Origin: Treponema sp.
Lineage (GTDB): Bacteria; Spirochaetota; Spirochaetia; Treponematales; Treponemataceae
Assembly (NCBI GenBank): GCA_017551705.1
Contig: JAFZLA010000079.1
Location: forward strand, 1 to 47,895
Direction: 5' to 3'
DNA length: 47,895 bases
This document shows, piece after piece, positions 16,752 through 24,030 of this stretch. The position numbers were made by a program, and so were the translations under genes. The notes under the pieces are model-generated. The model saw only the letters and a list, made by a program, of their open reading frames with translations. It was not told the DNA's origin and did no database searches. The stretch's first letter is position 1. Each line of letters opens with the position of its first letter.

Positions 16752-17187
16752 AAAAACGGTCAAAACGGAAGAAGGCAAAGTCTTTTTTGACTCAAATATT
16801 TTGGTGTATTACGCAGACGACAGCGACTTGCGCAAGCAAAAAATCGCCGAAACTCTCATAAAAGACGCCATAGCGTCTGGCAACGGAATGATTTCAACCC
16901 AGTGCTTGCAAGAATTTTACAACGTCGCGACCACAAAACTGCGCTGCGACAAAAAAAAGGCAAAAAAACTAATCGAAATGTTCAGCGACAATTTCCATGT
17001 CGCCACAATCTCGGTTCCTCTAATTTTGTCCGCAATTGACATAAGCATAAAAAACAAGCTGTCTTTTTGGGATTCGCTGATAGTTTCCGCCGCCAACAAC
17101 GCGGGCTGCGCCACAGTTTATTCCGAAGATCTAAACGACCAACAAATCGTCGGCGGCTCCAAAATCCAAAACCCCTTCGCCGCGTAA
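16741..17187 (+). CDS. PIN-domain toxin ribonuclease
   Basis: 148 residues with a VapC-like PIN fold. The acidic active site is visible: Asp17 (FFDSNILVYY), Glu58 (QCLQEFYNV), Asp111 (SFWDSLIVSAA) and Asp130 (YSEDLND). Such enzymes cleave tRNA, rRNA or mRNA using Mg2+ and arrest growth when the antitoxin is lost. GGGAGGAA lies 4-5 nt before the ATG at 16741, a strong site inside the antitoxin coding region. An earlier in-frame Met at 16711 lacks one. The 11-nt overlap with the XRE gene is typical of toxin-antitoxin pairs. The XRE partner, instead of a small VapB, is less common. Confidence 0.87.
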   Translation: MTDKKTVKTEEGKVFFDSNILVYYADDSDLRKQKIAETLIKDAIASGNGMISTQCLQEFYNVATTKLRCDKKKAKKLIEMFSDNFHVATISVPLILSAIDISIKNKLSFWDSLIVSAANNAGCATVYSEDLNDQQIVGGSKIQNPFAA

Positions 17188-17199
17188 ACCCGGCAATAA

Positions 17200-17228
17200 T
17201 TGAATATTTTTCCACAATTCACTATAAT
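17200..17228 (+). promoter_or_regulatory. pheT promoter
   Basis: TTGAAT (17200-17205), 17-bp spacer, perfect TATAAT (17223-17228). The start codon is 18 bp further on with GGAG in between, so this transcript has a short leader, unlike the leaderless genes nearby. Confidence 0.75.
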
Positions 17229-17246
17229 ATTGGCTTGGAGTAAATT

Positions 17247-18968
17247 ATGCCAAAAATCGAAGTAAATGAAAAATTGTTTTTTGACGCTGTAGGAAAGCGA
17301 TACGATTACGCCGCGTTGGAGGACGTTCTTCCCTGCGCCAAGGCGGAACTTGACGAAAAGCCCGACACGTCGCTCCCCGAAAGCGAACGCGTGATAAAAA
17401 TAGAGCTCAACGACACAAACCGCCCCGACCTTTGGTCAACAAACGGCGTGGCCCGCCAGCTCAAATTGCACGCCGGCGGAAAGACAGCCGACTACTACAA
17501 ATATATGTCCAACATGGGCAACGGCGACTACGCCGACCGCGTGGTGAATGTCGACGCGGCGCTAAAGGACGTTCGCCCCTACATGGTGGCCTTTATGATT
17601 TGCGGAAAAGCCATCGACGATTCCATGCTCAAGGACATAATCCAAACGCAAGAAAAGCTTTGCTGGAACTTTGGCCGCAAGCGCAAGTCCATTTCGATGG
17701 GCGTTTACCGCGTCGACCAAATAAAGTTCCCTGTAAAATACCACGCCGTGGATCCCGACAAAACTTCGTTCGTGCCGCTGCAATGCGACGCGCCCATGAC
17801 TTGCCGCCAAATTTTGACCGACCATCCCAAAGGAAAGGACTTTGGCTGGATTCTAAAAGACTGCAAAAAGTTCCCGCTCTTGTCTGACGCAAACGGCGAG
17901 GTTATGTCAATGGCTCCGATTATCAACAGCGCCACATTGGGCGCGGTTCAGGTTGGCGACAAGGACTTGATGGTTGAGCTTACAGGCGACAACATGGAAG
18001 GCCTTATTTTGAGCGCCAACATCGTTGCCTGCGACTTTATCGACCAAGGCTACGACATTAAGCCGATTTTGGTAAAGCATCCCTACGACACAGGCTTTGG
18101 AAAGGACATAACCGTTCCCTTCTACTTCCAGCCCACGACAAAAGCCACGCTCAGCGCGGTCAACAAATTGCTCGGAAGCGACTTTGACATTAAGAAGGTC
18201 ACAGACGCTCTTACCCGCATGGGAAGCAAGGTGGAGACAAAGCAAGTTGGCGACGACTGGGTAATAACGCTCAGCCCCGCCCCCTACCGCAACGACTTTT
18301 TGCACGAAGTCGACGTAATCGAAGACGTGATGATCGGCTGCGGAGTCAAGGACTTTGCCCCGCAAAAGCCCAACGCCTTTACAATCGGAAAGCTCAGCGA
18401 CCTTACGGTTTACAGCCGAAAGACAAAGGAAATCATGGTTGGCCTCAATTATCAGGAAATGATTTTTAACTATTTGGGCAGCAAAAAGGACTACATCGAG
18501 CGCATGAACGTCAGCGCCGAGAACGCGATTGAGGTCGCCAACCCGATGAGCGAAAACTACCAGTTTGTGCGCCCGTCAATCATTCCGTCGTTGCTCCGCG
18601 CCGAAAGCCAGAGCGCCAACGCGATTTTCCCCCACAAGATTTTCGAAATCGGAAAAGTCGCCTACATCTGCCCCGAAGAGAACACCGGAACCCGCACCCG
18701 CCAATCTTTAGGATTTGTGACAGCGGCTTCCAACGCCAACTTCAACAGCGCGGCCAGCGAAGTTTCTTCTTTGCTCTACTACCTTGACCACGAATACAAA
18801 GTTGTGGAGACCCAAGACCCCCGCTTTATCCCTGGCCGCCAAGCCGGCATCATGGTTGGCGACAAGCAAGTGGGAATCTTTGGCGAGCTGCACCCGCAAG
18901 TGCTGGAAAACTGGTCAATCCAAGTTCCCTGTACCGCGGGCGAGATTGACCTAGAAGAGTTGATGTAA
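17247..18968 (+). CDS. pheT: Phenylalanyl-tRNA synthetase beta subunit, archaeal/eukaryal type
   Basis: 573 residues, much shorter than the ~800-residue bacterial PheT and lacking its N-terminal tRNA-binding EMAP-like domain and C-terminal ferredoxin-like anticodon domain. The start MPKIEVNEKLFFDAVGKRY and the internal ELNDTNRPDLWS, plus the B5-like segment and catalytic-fold remnant (EDVMIGCGVKDFAP, NPMSENYQFVRPSIIPSLL, IFEIGKV), match the archaeal/eukaryal form that spirochaetes are known to carry. It pairs with the catalytic alpha subunit (pheS), which is not adjacent here. Attaches Phe to tRNA-Phe. TTGGAG precedes the ATG by 6 nt; own promoter. Confidence 0.94.
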   Translation: MPKIEVNEKLFFDAVGKRYDYAALEDVLPCAKAELDEKPDTSLPESERVIKIELNDTNRPDLWSTNGVARQLKLHAGGKTADYYKYMSNMGNGDYADRVVNVDAALKDVRPYMVAFMICGKAIDDSMLKDIIQTQEKLCWNFGRKRKSISMGVYRVDQIKFPVKYHAVDPDKTSFVPLQCDAPMTCRQILTDHPKGKDFGWILKDCKKFPLLSDANGEVMSMAPIINSATLGAVQVGDKDLMVELTGDNMEGLILSANIVACDFIDQGYDIKPILVKHPYDTGFGKDITVPFYFQPTTKATLSAVNKLLGSDFDIKKVTDALTRMGSKVETKQVGDDWVITLSPAPYRNDFLHEVDVIEDVMIGCGVKDFAPQKPNAFTIGKLSDLTVYSRKTKEIMVGLNYQEMIFNYLGSKKDYIERMNVSAENAIEVANPMSENYQFVRPSIIPSLLRAESQSANAIFPHKIFEIGKVAYICPEENTGTRTRQSLGFVTAASNANFNSAASEVSSLLYYLDHEYKVVETQDPRFIPGRQAGIMVGDKQVGIFGELHPQVLENWSIQVPCTAGEIDLEELM

Positions 18969-19040
18969 GCCACTCGTACCTTTGCTTGCAAGACCCCAAT
19001 AGTTGTTTCGAGCGGATTTCCGCGACGTTTCACTTGCGGG
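18969..19040 (+). repeat. Dispersed palindromic repeat, family 2, copy B
   Basis: Begins directly after the pheT TAA stop. The outer arms are CACTCG / CGAGCGG and the shared block GACCCCAAT.GT..TTTCGAGCGG matches copy A. The second hairpin is decayed (GCGACGTTTCACTTGC), so this is the most degenerate of the three copies. A terminator follows. Confidence 0.7.
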
Positions 19041-19062
19041 CCATTTTGAAAAGACCAAAAAG

Positions 19063-19087
19063 CCGCGCCTCCCGCGCGGTTTTTTTA
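19063..19087 (+). terminator. Rho-independent terminator after pheT
   Basis: CCGCGC-CTCCC-GCGCGG hairpin (19063-19079) followed by seven T residues. It separates pheT from the next transcription unit. Confidence 0.88.
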
Positions 19088-19146
19088 TACCCTATTTAGC
19101 TTTGCCTGCCATTCAAAAAAAATTAAAAAATTTTTTTAAAAAACTA

Positions 19147-19175
19147 TTGACAATTTTTTTCAAGCGCTGTATTAT
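19147..19175 (+). promoter_or_regulatory. Strong promoter of the metY/cysteine unit
   Basis: Perfect TTGACA (19147-19152), 17-bp spacer, TATTAT (19170-19175). The predicted start is near 19182, giving a ~230-nt leader before metY that contains two perfect hairpins, a weaker stem and a small reading frame. Confidence 0.85.
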
Positions 19176-19180
19176 CTTAA

Positions 19181-19203
19181 TTACCTAGAGAAAAACTAGG
19201 TAA
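19181..19203 (+). promoter_or_regulatory. Hairpin/operator at the 5' end of the metY leader
   Basis: TTACCTAG-AGAAAAA-CTAGGTAA, a perfect 8-bp inverted repeat starting at the predicted transcription start. It could be an operator in DNA or a 5' mRNA-stabilising stem. No T-run follows, so it is not a terminator. Confidence 0.6.
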
Positions 19204-19232
19204 AACAATTCTTCTAAAAAGGAGGCGCAAGA

Positions 19233-19310
19233 ATGAAAGCTTATTTTGAAAAACTCGTCAGACAAAACTTCCGATACGGACGCATGCGCCTCTGTTGTCT
19301 TTTTTGTTAG
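19233..19310 (+). CDS. Cysteine-rich leader peptide (25 aa), putative attenuator
   Basis: A 25-codon reading frame with an excellent ribosome site (AAGGAGG, 7 nt before ATG) inside the metY leader. The C-terminal eight residues are MRLCCLFC followed by TAG: three Cys codons, two adjacent, within the last five sense codons. A stem, GGCTAAA-AGACC-TTTAGCC, starts at the last base of the stop codon. Placement before a sulfhydrylase and a cysteine-type importer makes this a classical attenuation-type leader in which ribosomes stalling at Cys codons under cysteine shortage change downstream folding. The peptide is seen directly; the mechanism is inferred. Confidence 0.75.
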   Translation: MKAYFEKLVRQNFRYGRMRLCCLFC

Positions 19311-19376
19311 GCTAAAAGACCTTTAGCCAACAATCCAATTACATCACATTTGGATTCGCCATGCCCCACAGGAGCT
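19310..19376 (+). promoter_or_regulatory. Alternative stem-loops between leader peptide and metY
   Basis: Three successive stems: GGCTAAA/TTTAGCC (19310-19328), AATCCAA/TTGGATT (19332-19356) and a weaker GCCATGC/GCTTGGC (19358-19380, one T-T mismatch). None is followed by a T-run, so control may act on folding, translation or mRNA stability rather than a simple intrinsic terminator. The remaining bases to metY carry the AAGGAG ribosome site. Confidence 0.5.
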
Positions 19377-19413
19377 TGGCAAAAAAAACAACTATATTTT
19401 AAGGAGAATTATT

Positions 19414-20694
19414 ATGTCTAATTACAAATTTGAAACATTGCAGTTGCACGTTGGCCAGGAACAGGCCGATCCCGCTTCGGACGCCCGCGCGGTTCCGATT
19501 TACCAAACAACGTCTTACGTGTTCCACAATTCCAAGCACGCCGCCGACCGCTTTGGCTTGGCCGACGCTGGAAACATTTACGGTCGCTTGACCAACAGCA
19601 CCCAGGACGTTTTTGAAAAGCGCATCGCGGCGCTCGAAGGCGGAGTCGCGGCCTTGGCGGTTGCCTCCGGAGCGGCGGCGATTACCTACACAATCGAGGC
19701 CTTGGCCCAAGCCGGCGAGCACATCGTCGCCCAAAAGACAATCTACGGCGGAACTTACAACTTGCTTTCGCACACGCTAAAGCAGTTTGGAGTTGAGACA
19801 ACGTTTGTCAACGCGCACGACCTTAAGGAAGTTGAAGGCGCCATAAAGCCCAACACAAAGGCCGTTTACCTTGAGACTTTGGGAAACCCCAACAGCGACA
19901 TTCCGGACATTGACGCAATCGCCGCCATCGCCCACAAGCACGGCATTCCGGTTGTAATCGACAACACATTTGGAACGCCCTTCCTTATCCGCCCGATTGA
20001 GCATGGCGCCGACGTAGTCGTTCATTCCGCCACAAAATTCATCGGCGGCCACGGAACGACCCTTGGCGGCGTAATTGTAGACTCAGGCAAGTTCGATTGG
20101 AAAAAAAGCGGAAAGTACGCTCCGATCGCCGCGCCCAACCCCAGCTACCACGGAGTTTCGTTCGCGGATGCAGTAGGACCGGCCGCCTTCGTGACTTACA
20201 TTCGCGCCATTTTGCTCCGCGACCAAGGCGCTTCAATCAGCCCCTTCAACGCCTTCCTTTTGTTGCAGGGAACTGAGACGCTTTCGCTCCGCCTTGAGCG
20301 CCACGCCGAGAACACCAAGAAGGTCGTTGAATACCTTAGCAAGCATCCAAAAGTGGCCAAGGTCAACCACCCGTCGCTCCCCGAGCATCCCGACCACGCG
20401 CTTTACCAAAAATACTTCCCCAACGGCGGCGGCTCGATTTTCACCTTTGAAATCAAGGGCGGAAAAGACGCGGCTTGGAAGTTCATCGACAACCTCAAAA
20501 TTTTCAGCCTGCTGGCCAACGTCGCCGACGTAAAGAGCTTGGTAATCCATCCGGCCACGACAACGCACAGCCAGCTTAGCGACGCGGAGCTTGCCGACCA
20601 GGGAATCACGCAGAGCACAATCCGCCTGTCAATCGGAACGGAGCACATCGACGACATCATCGCCGATTTGGAGAACGGCTTTAAAGCTATATAA
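19414..20694 (+). CDS. metY: O-acetylhomoserine aminocarboxypropyltransferase (sulfhydrylase)
   Basis: 426 residues, a Cys/Met-metabolism PLP enzyme of the MetY group. It makes homocysteine (or cysteine from O-acetylserine in some homologues) from sulfide and the O-acetylated amino acid. Start MSNYKFETLQLHVGQEQADPASDARAVPIYQTTSYVF is typical. The PLP Schiff-base Lys208 lies in SATKFIGGHGTTLGG, with VVIDNTFGTPF (Asp that binds the pyridine nitrogen) upstream. Length is the MetY norm and longer than MetB/MetC. AAGGAG precedes the ATG. The leader with a Cys-rich peptide and the following importer indicate regulation by cysteine supply. Confidence 0.93.
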   Translation: MSNYKFETLQLHVGQEQADPASDARAVPIYQTTSYVFHNSKHAADRFGLADAGNIYGRLTNSTQDVFEKRIAALEGGVAALAVASGAAAITYTIEALAQAGEHIVAQKTIYGGTYNLLSHTLKQFGVETTFVNAHDLKEVEGAIKPNTKAVYLETLGNPNSDIPDIDAIAAIAHKHGIPVVIDNTFGTPFLIRPIEHGADVVVHSATKFIGGHGTTLGGVIVDSGKFDWKKSGKYAPIAAPNPSYHGVSFADAVGPAAFVTYIRAILLRDQGASISPFNAFLLLQGTETLSLRLERHAENTKKVVEYLSKHPKVAKVNHPSLPEHPDHALYQKYFPNGGGSIFTFEIKGGKDAAWKFIDNLKIFSLLANVADVKSLVIHPATTTHSQLSDAELADQGITQSTIRLSIGTEHIDDIIADLENGFKAI

Positions 20695-20697
20695 AAG

Positions 20698-20725
20698 ATG
20701 TTCGGGTCAAGCCCGGACATGACAT
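20698..20725 (-). repeat. Dispersed repeat, family 3, copy 1
   Basis: TGTTCGGG-TCAAG-CCCGGACA stem-loop followed by TGACA. Read on the - strand it gives TGTCAT.GTCCGGGCTTGACCCG, matching the copy at 29654-29687 upstream of polA. It sits between metY and the binding-protein gene and may be a processing or stability stem; there is no T-run on the + side. Confidence 0.7.
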
Positions 20726-20747
20726 AAAAACTATAGGAGATAAAACT

Positions 20748-21593
20748 ATGAACAAGAAATTTTTTGGAACAATGACAAAGAAAATTGTGTTGGCTTCGGC
20801 TTTGGCCGTTGTGGCTCTTTCTTCAACTTTCGCAAAAGGCGGAAGAACAGTTGCCGAAATCAAAAAGAGCAAGACAATCAAAATCGCGGTTTTCAGCGAC
20901 AAAAAGCCTTTTGGCTACGTTGACGAAAACGGCGAATACCAGGGCTACGACGTTTACCTTGGAAACCGCATCGCAAAAGATTTGGGCGTAAAAGTAAAGT
21001 ACGTTCCGGTGGAAGCCGCCGCCCGCGTCGAAGTTTTGGCCACAGGAAAAGTTGACATCGTTTTGGCCAACTTTACCGTAACGCCCGAACGCGCGCAAAA
21101 GGTTGACTTTGCCCTTCCTTACATGAAGGTAGCCTTAGGAATCGTTTCTCCCAAAAAGGCCTTGGTCACAGACCCCGCCCAGCTCAACGGAAAGACTTTG
21201 ATCATCGCCAAGGGAACGACCGCGGAGACATACTTCTCCAAGAACTATCCCAAAATCAAGCTCTTAAAGTTTGACCAATATTCAGAGGCCTACAACGCGC
21301 TCTTGGACGGACGCGGAGACGGACTTTCAACCGACAACACAGAAGTCTTGGCCTGGGCGATTGAAAACCCGACCTTTGCCGTAGGAGCCGGAGCCGACTC
21401 AATCGGAAGCCTTGACGCAATCGCGCCCGCCGTTCAAAAAGGCAACGCGGACTTGCTCAAATGGCTCAACGACGAAATCGTCAAGCTTGGCAAAGAGCGC
21501 TTTTTCCACGCCGACTATGAGGCCACTCTCCGCAGCGTTTACGGAAAAGATTCCGACGCGGATAGTCTTGTAGTAGAAGGCGGAAAGTTGTAA
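20748..21593 (+). CDS. Cysteine-type ABC transporter substrate-binding protein (CjaA/TcyA-like)
   Basis: 281 residues. Signal peptide to about residue 28 (ALSSTFAKG), then a family 3 solute-binding fold: KIAVFSDKKPFGYVDENGEYQGYDVYL, VDIVLANFTVTPERAQKVDFALPYMKV, IIAKGTTAETYFSKNYPKIKLLKFDQ, AIAPAVQKGNADLLKWLN. From memory this pattern is close to the Campylobacter cysteine-binding protein CjaA, so cysteine is the likely ligand (established family plus inference). It is a periplasmic protein, with no lipobox Cys. AGGAG 8 nt before the ATG. A terminator follows at once, so it is probably made in excess over the permeases. Confidence 0.9.
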   Translation: MNKKFFGTMTKKIVLASALAVVALSSTFAKGGRTVAEIKKSKTIKIAVFSDKKPFGYVDENGEYQGYDVYLGNRIAKDLGVKVKYVPVEAAARVEVLATGKVDIVLANFTVTPERAQKVDFALPYMKVALGIVSPKKALVTDPAQLNGKTLIIAKGTTAETYFSKNYPKIKLLKFDQYSEAYNALLDGRGDGLSTDNTEVLAWAIENPTFAVGAGADSIGSLDAIAPAVQKGNADLLKWLNDEIVKLGKERFFHADYEATLRSVYGKDSDADSLVVEGGKL

Positions 21594-21620
21594 TATATAC
21601 ACGCCGTTGGAAAAACTTTG

Positions 21621-21649
21621 ATTGCCCGGCTAGTCCGGGCAATTTTTTT
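21621..21649 (+). terminator. Terminator between binding protein and permeases
   Basis: ATTGCCCGG-CTAGT-CCGGGCAAT, a perfect 9-bp stem with a run of seven T (21643-21649). It should reduce read-through to the permease and ATPase genes, a common way to make more binding protein than membrane components. Confidence 0.88.
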
Positions 21650-21672
21650 GTCATTCCAACTTGCAGGTTATA

Positions 21673-22335
21673 ATGGATTTTGATTTTATAAAAGAAGTAC
21701 TTCCGCTTTATCAAGAGGCCGCGCTTTTGACTTTGCGGATAGGCTTTATCGGAATACTGCTTTCGTTTGCCGTGGGAATTTTTTGCGCGCTTGTCCGCTA
21801 CTGGAAGATTCCGGTCTTGCGCGCCGTCGTCAGGGTCTACACGGAATTCTCTCGCAACACGCCGCTTTTGATACAACTTTTCTTTTTGTACTTTGCCCTT
21901 CCACGAATGGGAATAAAATTTTCAAGCGAACAATGCGGAATAATTGGCCTTACATTTTTGGGCGGATCCTATATGGCTGAGACTTTTAGAAGCGCCTTGG
22001 GAACGGTTGGCCGCGTCCAAATCGAAAGCGGAATGTGCGTCGGCCTCAGCAAGCGCCAGCTTGTCCAGTACGTGGTGCTTCCGCAAGCCGCGACCGTGTC
22101 GATGCCGGGCGTAGTTGCCAACATAATTTTTTTGCTAAAAGAAACTTCTGTTTTTAGCGCCGTCGCTTTGGCCGACTTGATGTTTGTCGCAAAGGACTTG
22201 ATTGGCCTTTATTACAAAACCGAAGAGGCGCTCTTTCTTTTGGTCGCGGCGTATTTTGTGATATTGCTGCCGATTTCGGTATTGTCGCATTTTGTTGAAA
22301 GGAGGCTGCGCTATGGGCAATACGGAAACGTTTGA
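21673..22335 (+). CDS. Cysteine/polar amino-acid ABC transporter permease 1
   Basis: 220 residues with about five membrane helices, HisM/GlnP family. EAA-loop: ESGMCVGLSKRQLVQYVVLPQAATVSMPG. I start it at ATG 21673 (AGG a few bases upstream); a TTG at 21661 is in frame but less likely. Its end overlaps the next permease by 23 nt, so the two form a coupled heterodimer pair. Read-through past the terminator, or a weak local promoter, is needed for expression. Confidence 0.9.
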   Translation: MDFDFIKEVLPLYQEAALLTLRIGFIGILLSFAVGIFCALVRYWKIPVLRAVVRVYTEFSRNTPLLIQLFFLYFALPRMGIKFSSEQCGIIGLTFLGGSYMAETFRSALGTVGRVQIESGMCVGLSKRQLVQYVVLPQAATVSMPGVVANIIFLLKETSVFSAVALADLMFVAKDLIGLYYKTEEALFLLVAAYFVILLPISVLSHFVERRLRYGQYGNV

Positions 22336-23008
22336 GGCCATTAAAACAGCGTTTGGCGTCCTTGCAAAAGGAAAAAATTTGGCGCGGCTTTTTGGCGGAA
22401 TGGGAGTCACTATTTGGATTGCCGCCGTCTCAGTTTTTATTTCAATCTTCTTGGGCTTCTTTTTTGGAATCGCGATGAATTCCAAAAACAAATTTGTCCG
22501 CGCCCTTTGCGCGCTTTACCTAGAATTTATGCGCATAATGCCGCAAATGGTTTTGCTTTTCTTGGCGTATTTTGGCCTGACCCACGCCTTTGACATTTCG
22601 ATTTCGGGCGAGGCCGCGTCAATTTTGGTGTTCGCGCTTTGGGGAACTGCCGAAATGGGCGACCTTGTTCGCGGCGCATTGCAATCAATTCCCCGACATC
22701 AATACGAAAGCGGCCGGGCGATTGGCCTTACCGAGCGGCAGATTTTTTTGTACGTGATTCTTCCGCAAACGATAAAGCGGCTTGTTCCTGTAAGCATGAA
22801 CTTGATAACGCGAATGATAAAGACAACCTCGCTTGTCGTTTTTGTGGGCGTGATAGAAGTTGTCAAAATCGGCCAGCAAATAATCGAAGCAAGCCGCCTT
22901 ACGATTCCAACCGCGTCAATCGCGGTTTACTCTGTGATATTCTTTATGTATTTTATAGTCTGCTGGTCGCTTTCGCTTTTGGCGGACAAGATAGAAAAAC
23001 AAAGTTGA
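22313..23008 (+). CDS. Cysteine/polar amino-acid ABC transporter permease 2
   Basis: 231 residues, second permease of the same family: LFLAYFGLTHAF, the EAA segment YESGRAIGLTERQIFLYVILPQTIKRLVP, and five predicted helices. AAAGGAGG 7 nt before ATG 22313 decides the start, which lies inside permease 1. Together they form the membrane channel of the importer whose binding protein is at 20748 and ATPase at 23025. Confidence 0.92.
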   Translation: MGNTETFEAIKTAFGVLAKGKNLARLFGGMGVTIWIAAVSVFISIFLGFFFGIAMNSKNKFVRALCALYLEFMRIMPQMVLLFLAYFGLTHAFDISISGEAASILVFALWGTAEMGDLVRGALQSIPRHQYESGRAIGLTERQIFLYVILPQTIKRLVPVSMNLITRMIKTTSLVVFVGVIEVVKIGQQIIEASRLTIPTASIAVYSVIFFMYFIVCWSLSLLADKIEKQS

Positions 23009-23024
23009 GGCCGCTGGAGGAACT

Positions 23025-23789
23025 ATGGCAATACTTGAAATCAAAAACTTGGTAAAATCATACAAAGAGGCCGGCGGAATTTTAAAAGGCGTTTCGATGA
23101 ACGTGGAGCGCGGCGAAGTTGTGGTAATCCTTGGCCCTTCCGGCTGCGGAAAGTCCACGCTCTTGCGCTGCATTAATGGCTTGGAATCGATTCAGGGCGG
23201 ACAAATTCTTTTGGACGGCGAGGTCATTTCCAACCGACAAAAGGACATGCACCTTGTCCGCCAAAAAATCGGAATGGTATTCCAAAGCTACGACTTGTTC
23301 CCCAACCTCACCGTACTAAAAAACGTTTTGCTTGGCCCAATAAAGGCGCAAAAGCGCGACAAAGCGGAAGTGACAGCGCAAGCCGAAAAACTTTTGGACC
23401 GCGTGGGCCTCTTGGAAAAAAAGAACGCCTATCCCCGCCAATTGTCGGGCGGCCAGCGCCAGCGCGTCGCGATTGTCCGCGCCCTTTGCATGAATCCAGA
23501 AATTTTGCTGTTCGACGAAGTGACCGCCGCGCTTGACCCCGAGATGGTTCGCGAAGTGCTTGACGTAATGATGGCGCTGGCCAAAGAAAACCGCACGATG
23601 CTCATCGTGACCCACCAGCTTGAATTTGCCCGCGCGGTCGCCGACCGAATCGTCTTCATCGACGACGGCGTTATTGTAGAAGAAGGAAAGCCCGACGAAT
23701 TCTTCAGTTCCCCCAAAACAGAACGCGCCCAAAAATTCTTGGACGCCTTTAAGTTTGAAAAACGCTCAACCTACGCGGAAGGAATATAA
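23025..23789 (+). CDS. Cysteine/polar amino-acid ABC transporter ATPase
   Basis: 254 residues. Walker A GPSGCGKST, Q-loop GMVFQSYDLFPNLT, signature LSGGQRQRVAIVRAL, Walker B ILLFDEVTAALDPE (Pro replaced by Val after the catalytic Glu), switch His IVTHQLEF: all functional elements intact. GGAGG lies 5 nt before the ATG, 16 nt after permease 2. Last gene of the sulfur amino-acid unit; a terminator lies 160 bp downstream. Confidence 0.94.
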   Translation: MAILEIKNLVKSYKEAGGILKGVSMNVERGEVVVILGPSGCGKSTLLRCINGLESIQGGQILLDGEVISNRQKDMHLVRQKIGMVFQSYDLFPNLTVLKNVLLGPIKAQKRDKAEVTAQAEKLLDRVGLLEKKNAYPRQLSGGQRQRVAIVRALCMNPEILLFDEVTAALDPEMVREVLDVMMALAKENRTMLIVTHQLEFARAVADRIVFIDDGVIVEEGKPDEFFSSPKTERAQKFLDAFKFEKRSTYAEGI

Positions 23790-23900
23790 TCGCGACCGTG
23801 TTTTTGGTTTTGCAAAACTGTGGCAGCCCGCATTATTAGTCAATTGCGTTTTTGCCAATGCGCGCTAAAATTCTACATAAAGGGGGGAATTACAAAAAGT

Positions 23901-23930
23901 TAAAATCTGTACCAGACAAATAAGATTTTA
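23901..23930. other. Intergenic inverted repeat after the importer operon
   Basis: TAAAATCT (23901-23908) pairs with AGATTTTA (23923-23930) around a 14-nt centre, in the 241-bp gap between the ATPase and the CmpB-like gene. The rest of the gap (23790-23900) shows no reading frame or RNA gene I recognise. Function unknown. Confidence 0.35.
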
Positions 23931-23949
23931 CATAATATTTCCTGCTTTA

Positions 23950-23975
23950 GGGCTTGCCGTTGCGCAAGCCCTTTT
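23950..23975 (+). terminator. Terminator of the cysteine importer operon
   Basis: GGGCTTGC-CGTTGC-GCAAGCCC (8-bp stem, 23950-23971) followed by TTTTGTTT. A second small hairpin, GCGGAA-CC-TTCCGC, lies just beyond. Confidence 0.8.
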
Positions 23976-24030
23976 GTTTGCGCGGAACCTTCCGCTTGCG
24001 CCGTCCGCTTCTTTGCGCTAAATTTAAGTT

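Noticed and set aside
19181..19413. SAM, T-box or other known riboswitch in the metY leader
   Set aside because: I see no SAM-I core, no T-box sequence and no intrinsic terminator hairpin with a T-run. The small reading frame with Cys codons explains the leader better.
21619..21656. Further copy of the family 3 repeat at the terminator after the binding-protein gene
   Set aside because: The stem is GC-similar and TGTCATT follows, but loop and order differ from the other copies. The perfect stem with seven T is fully explained as a terminator.
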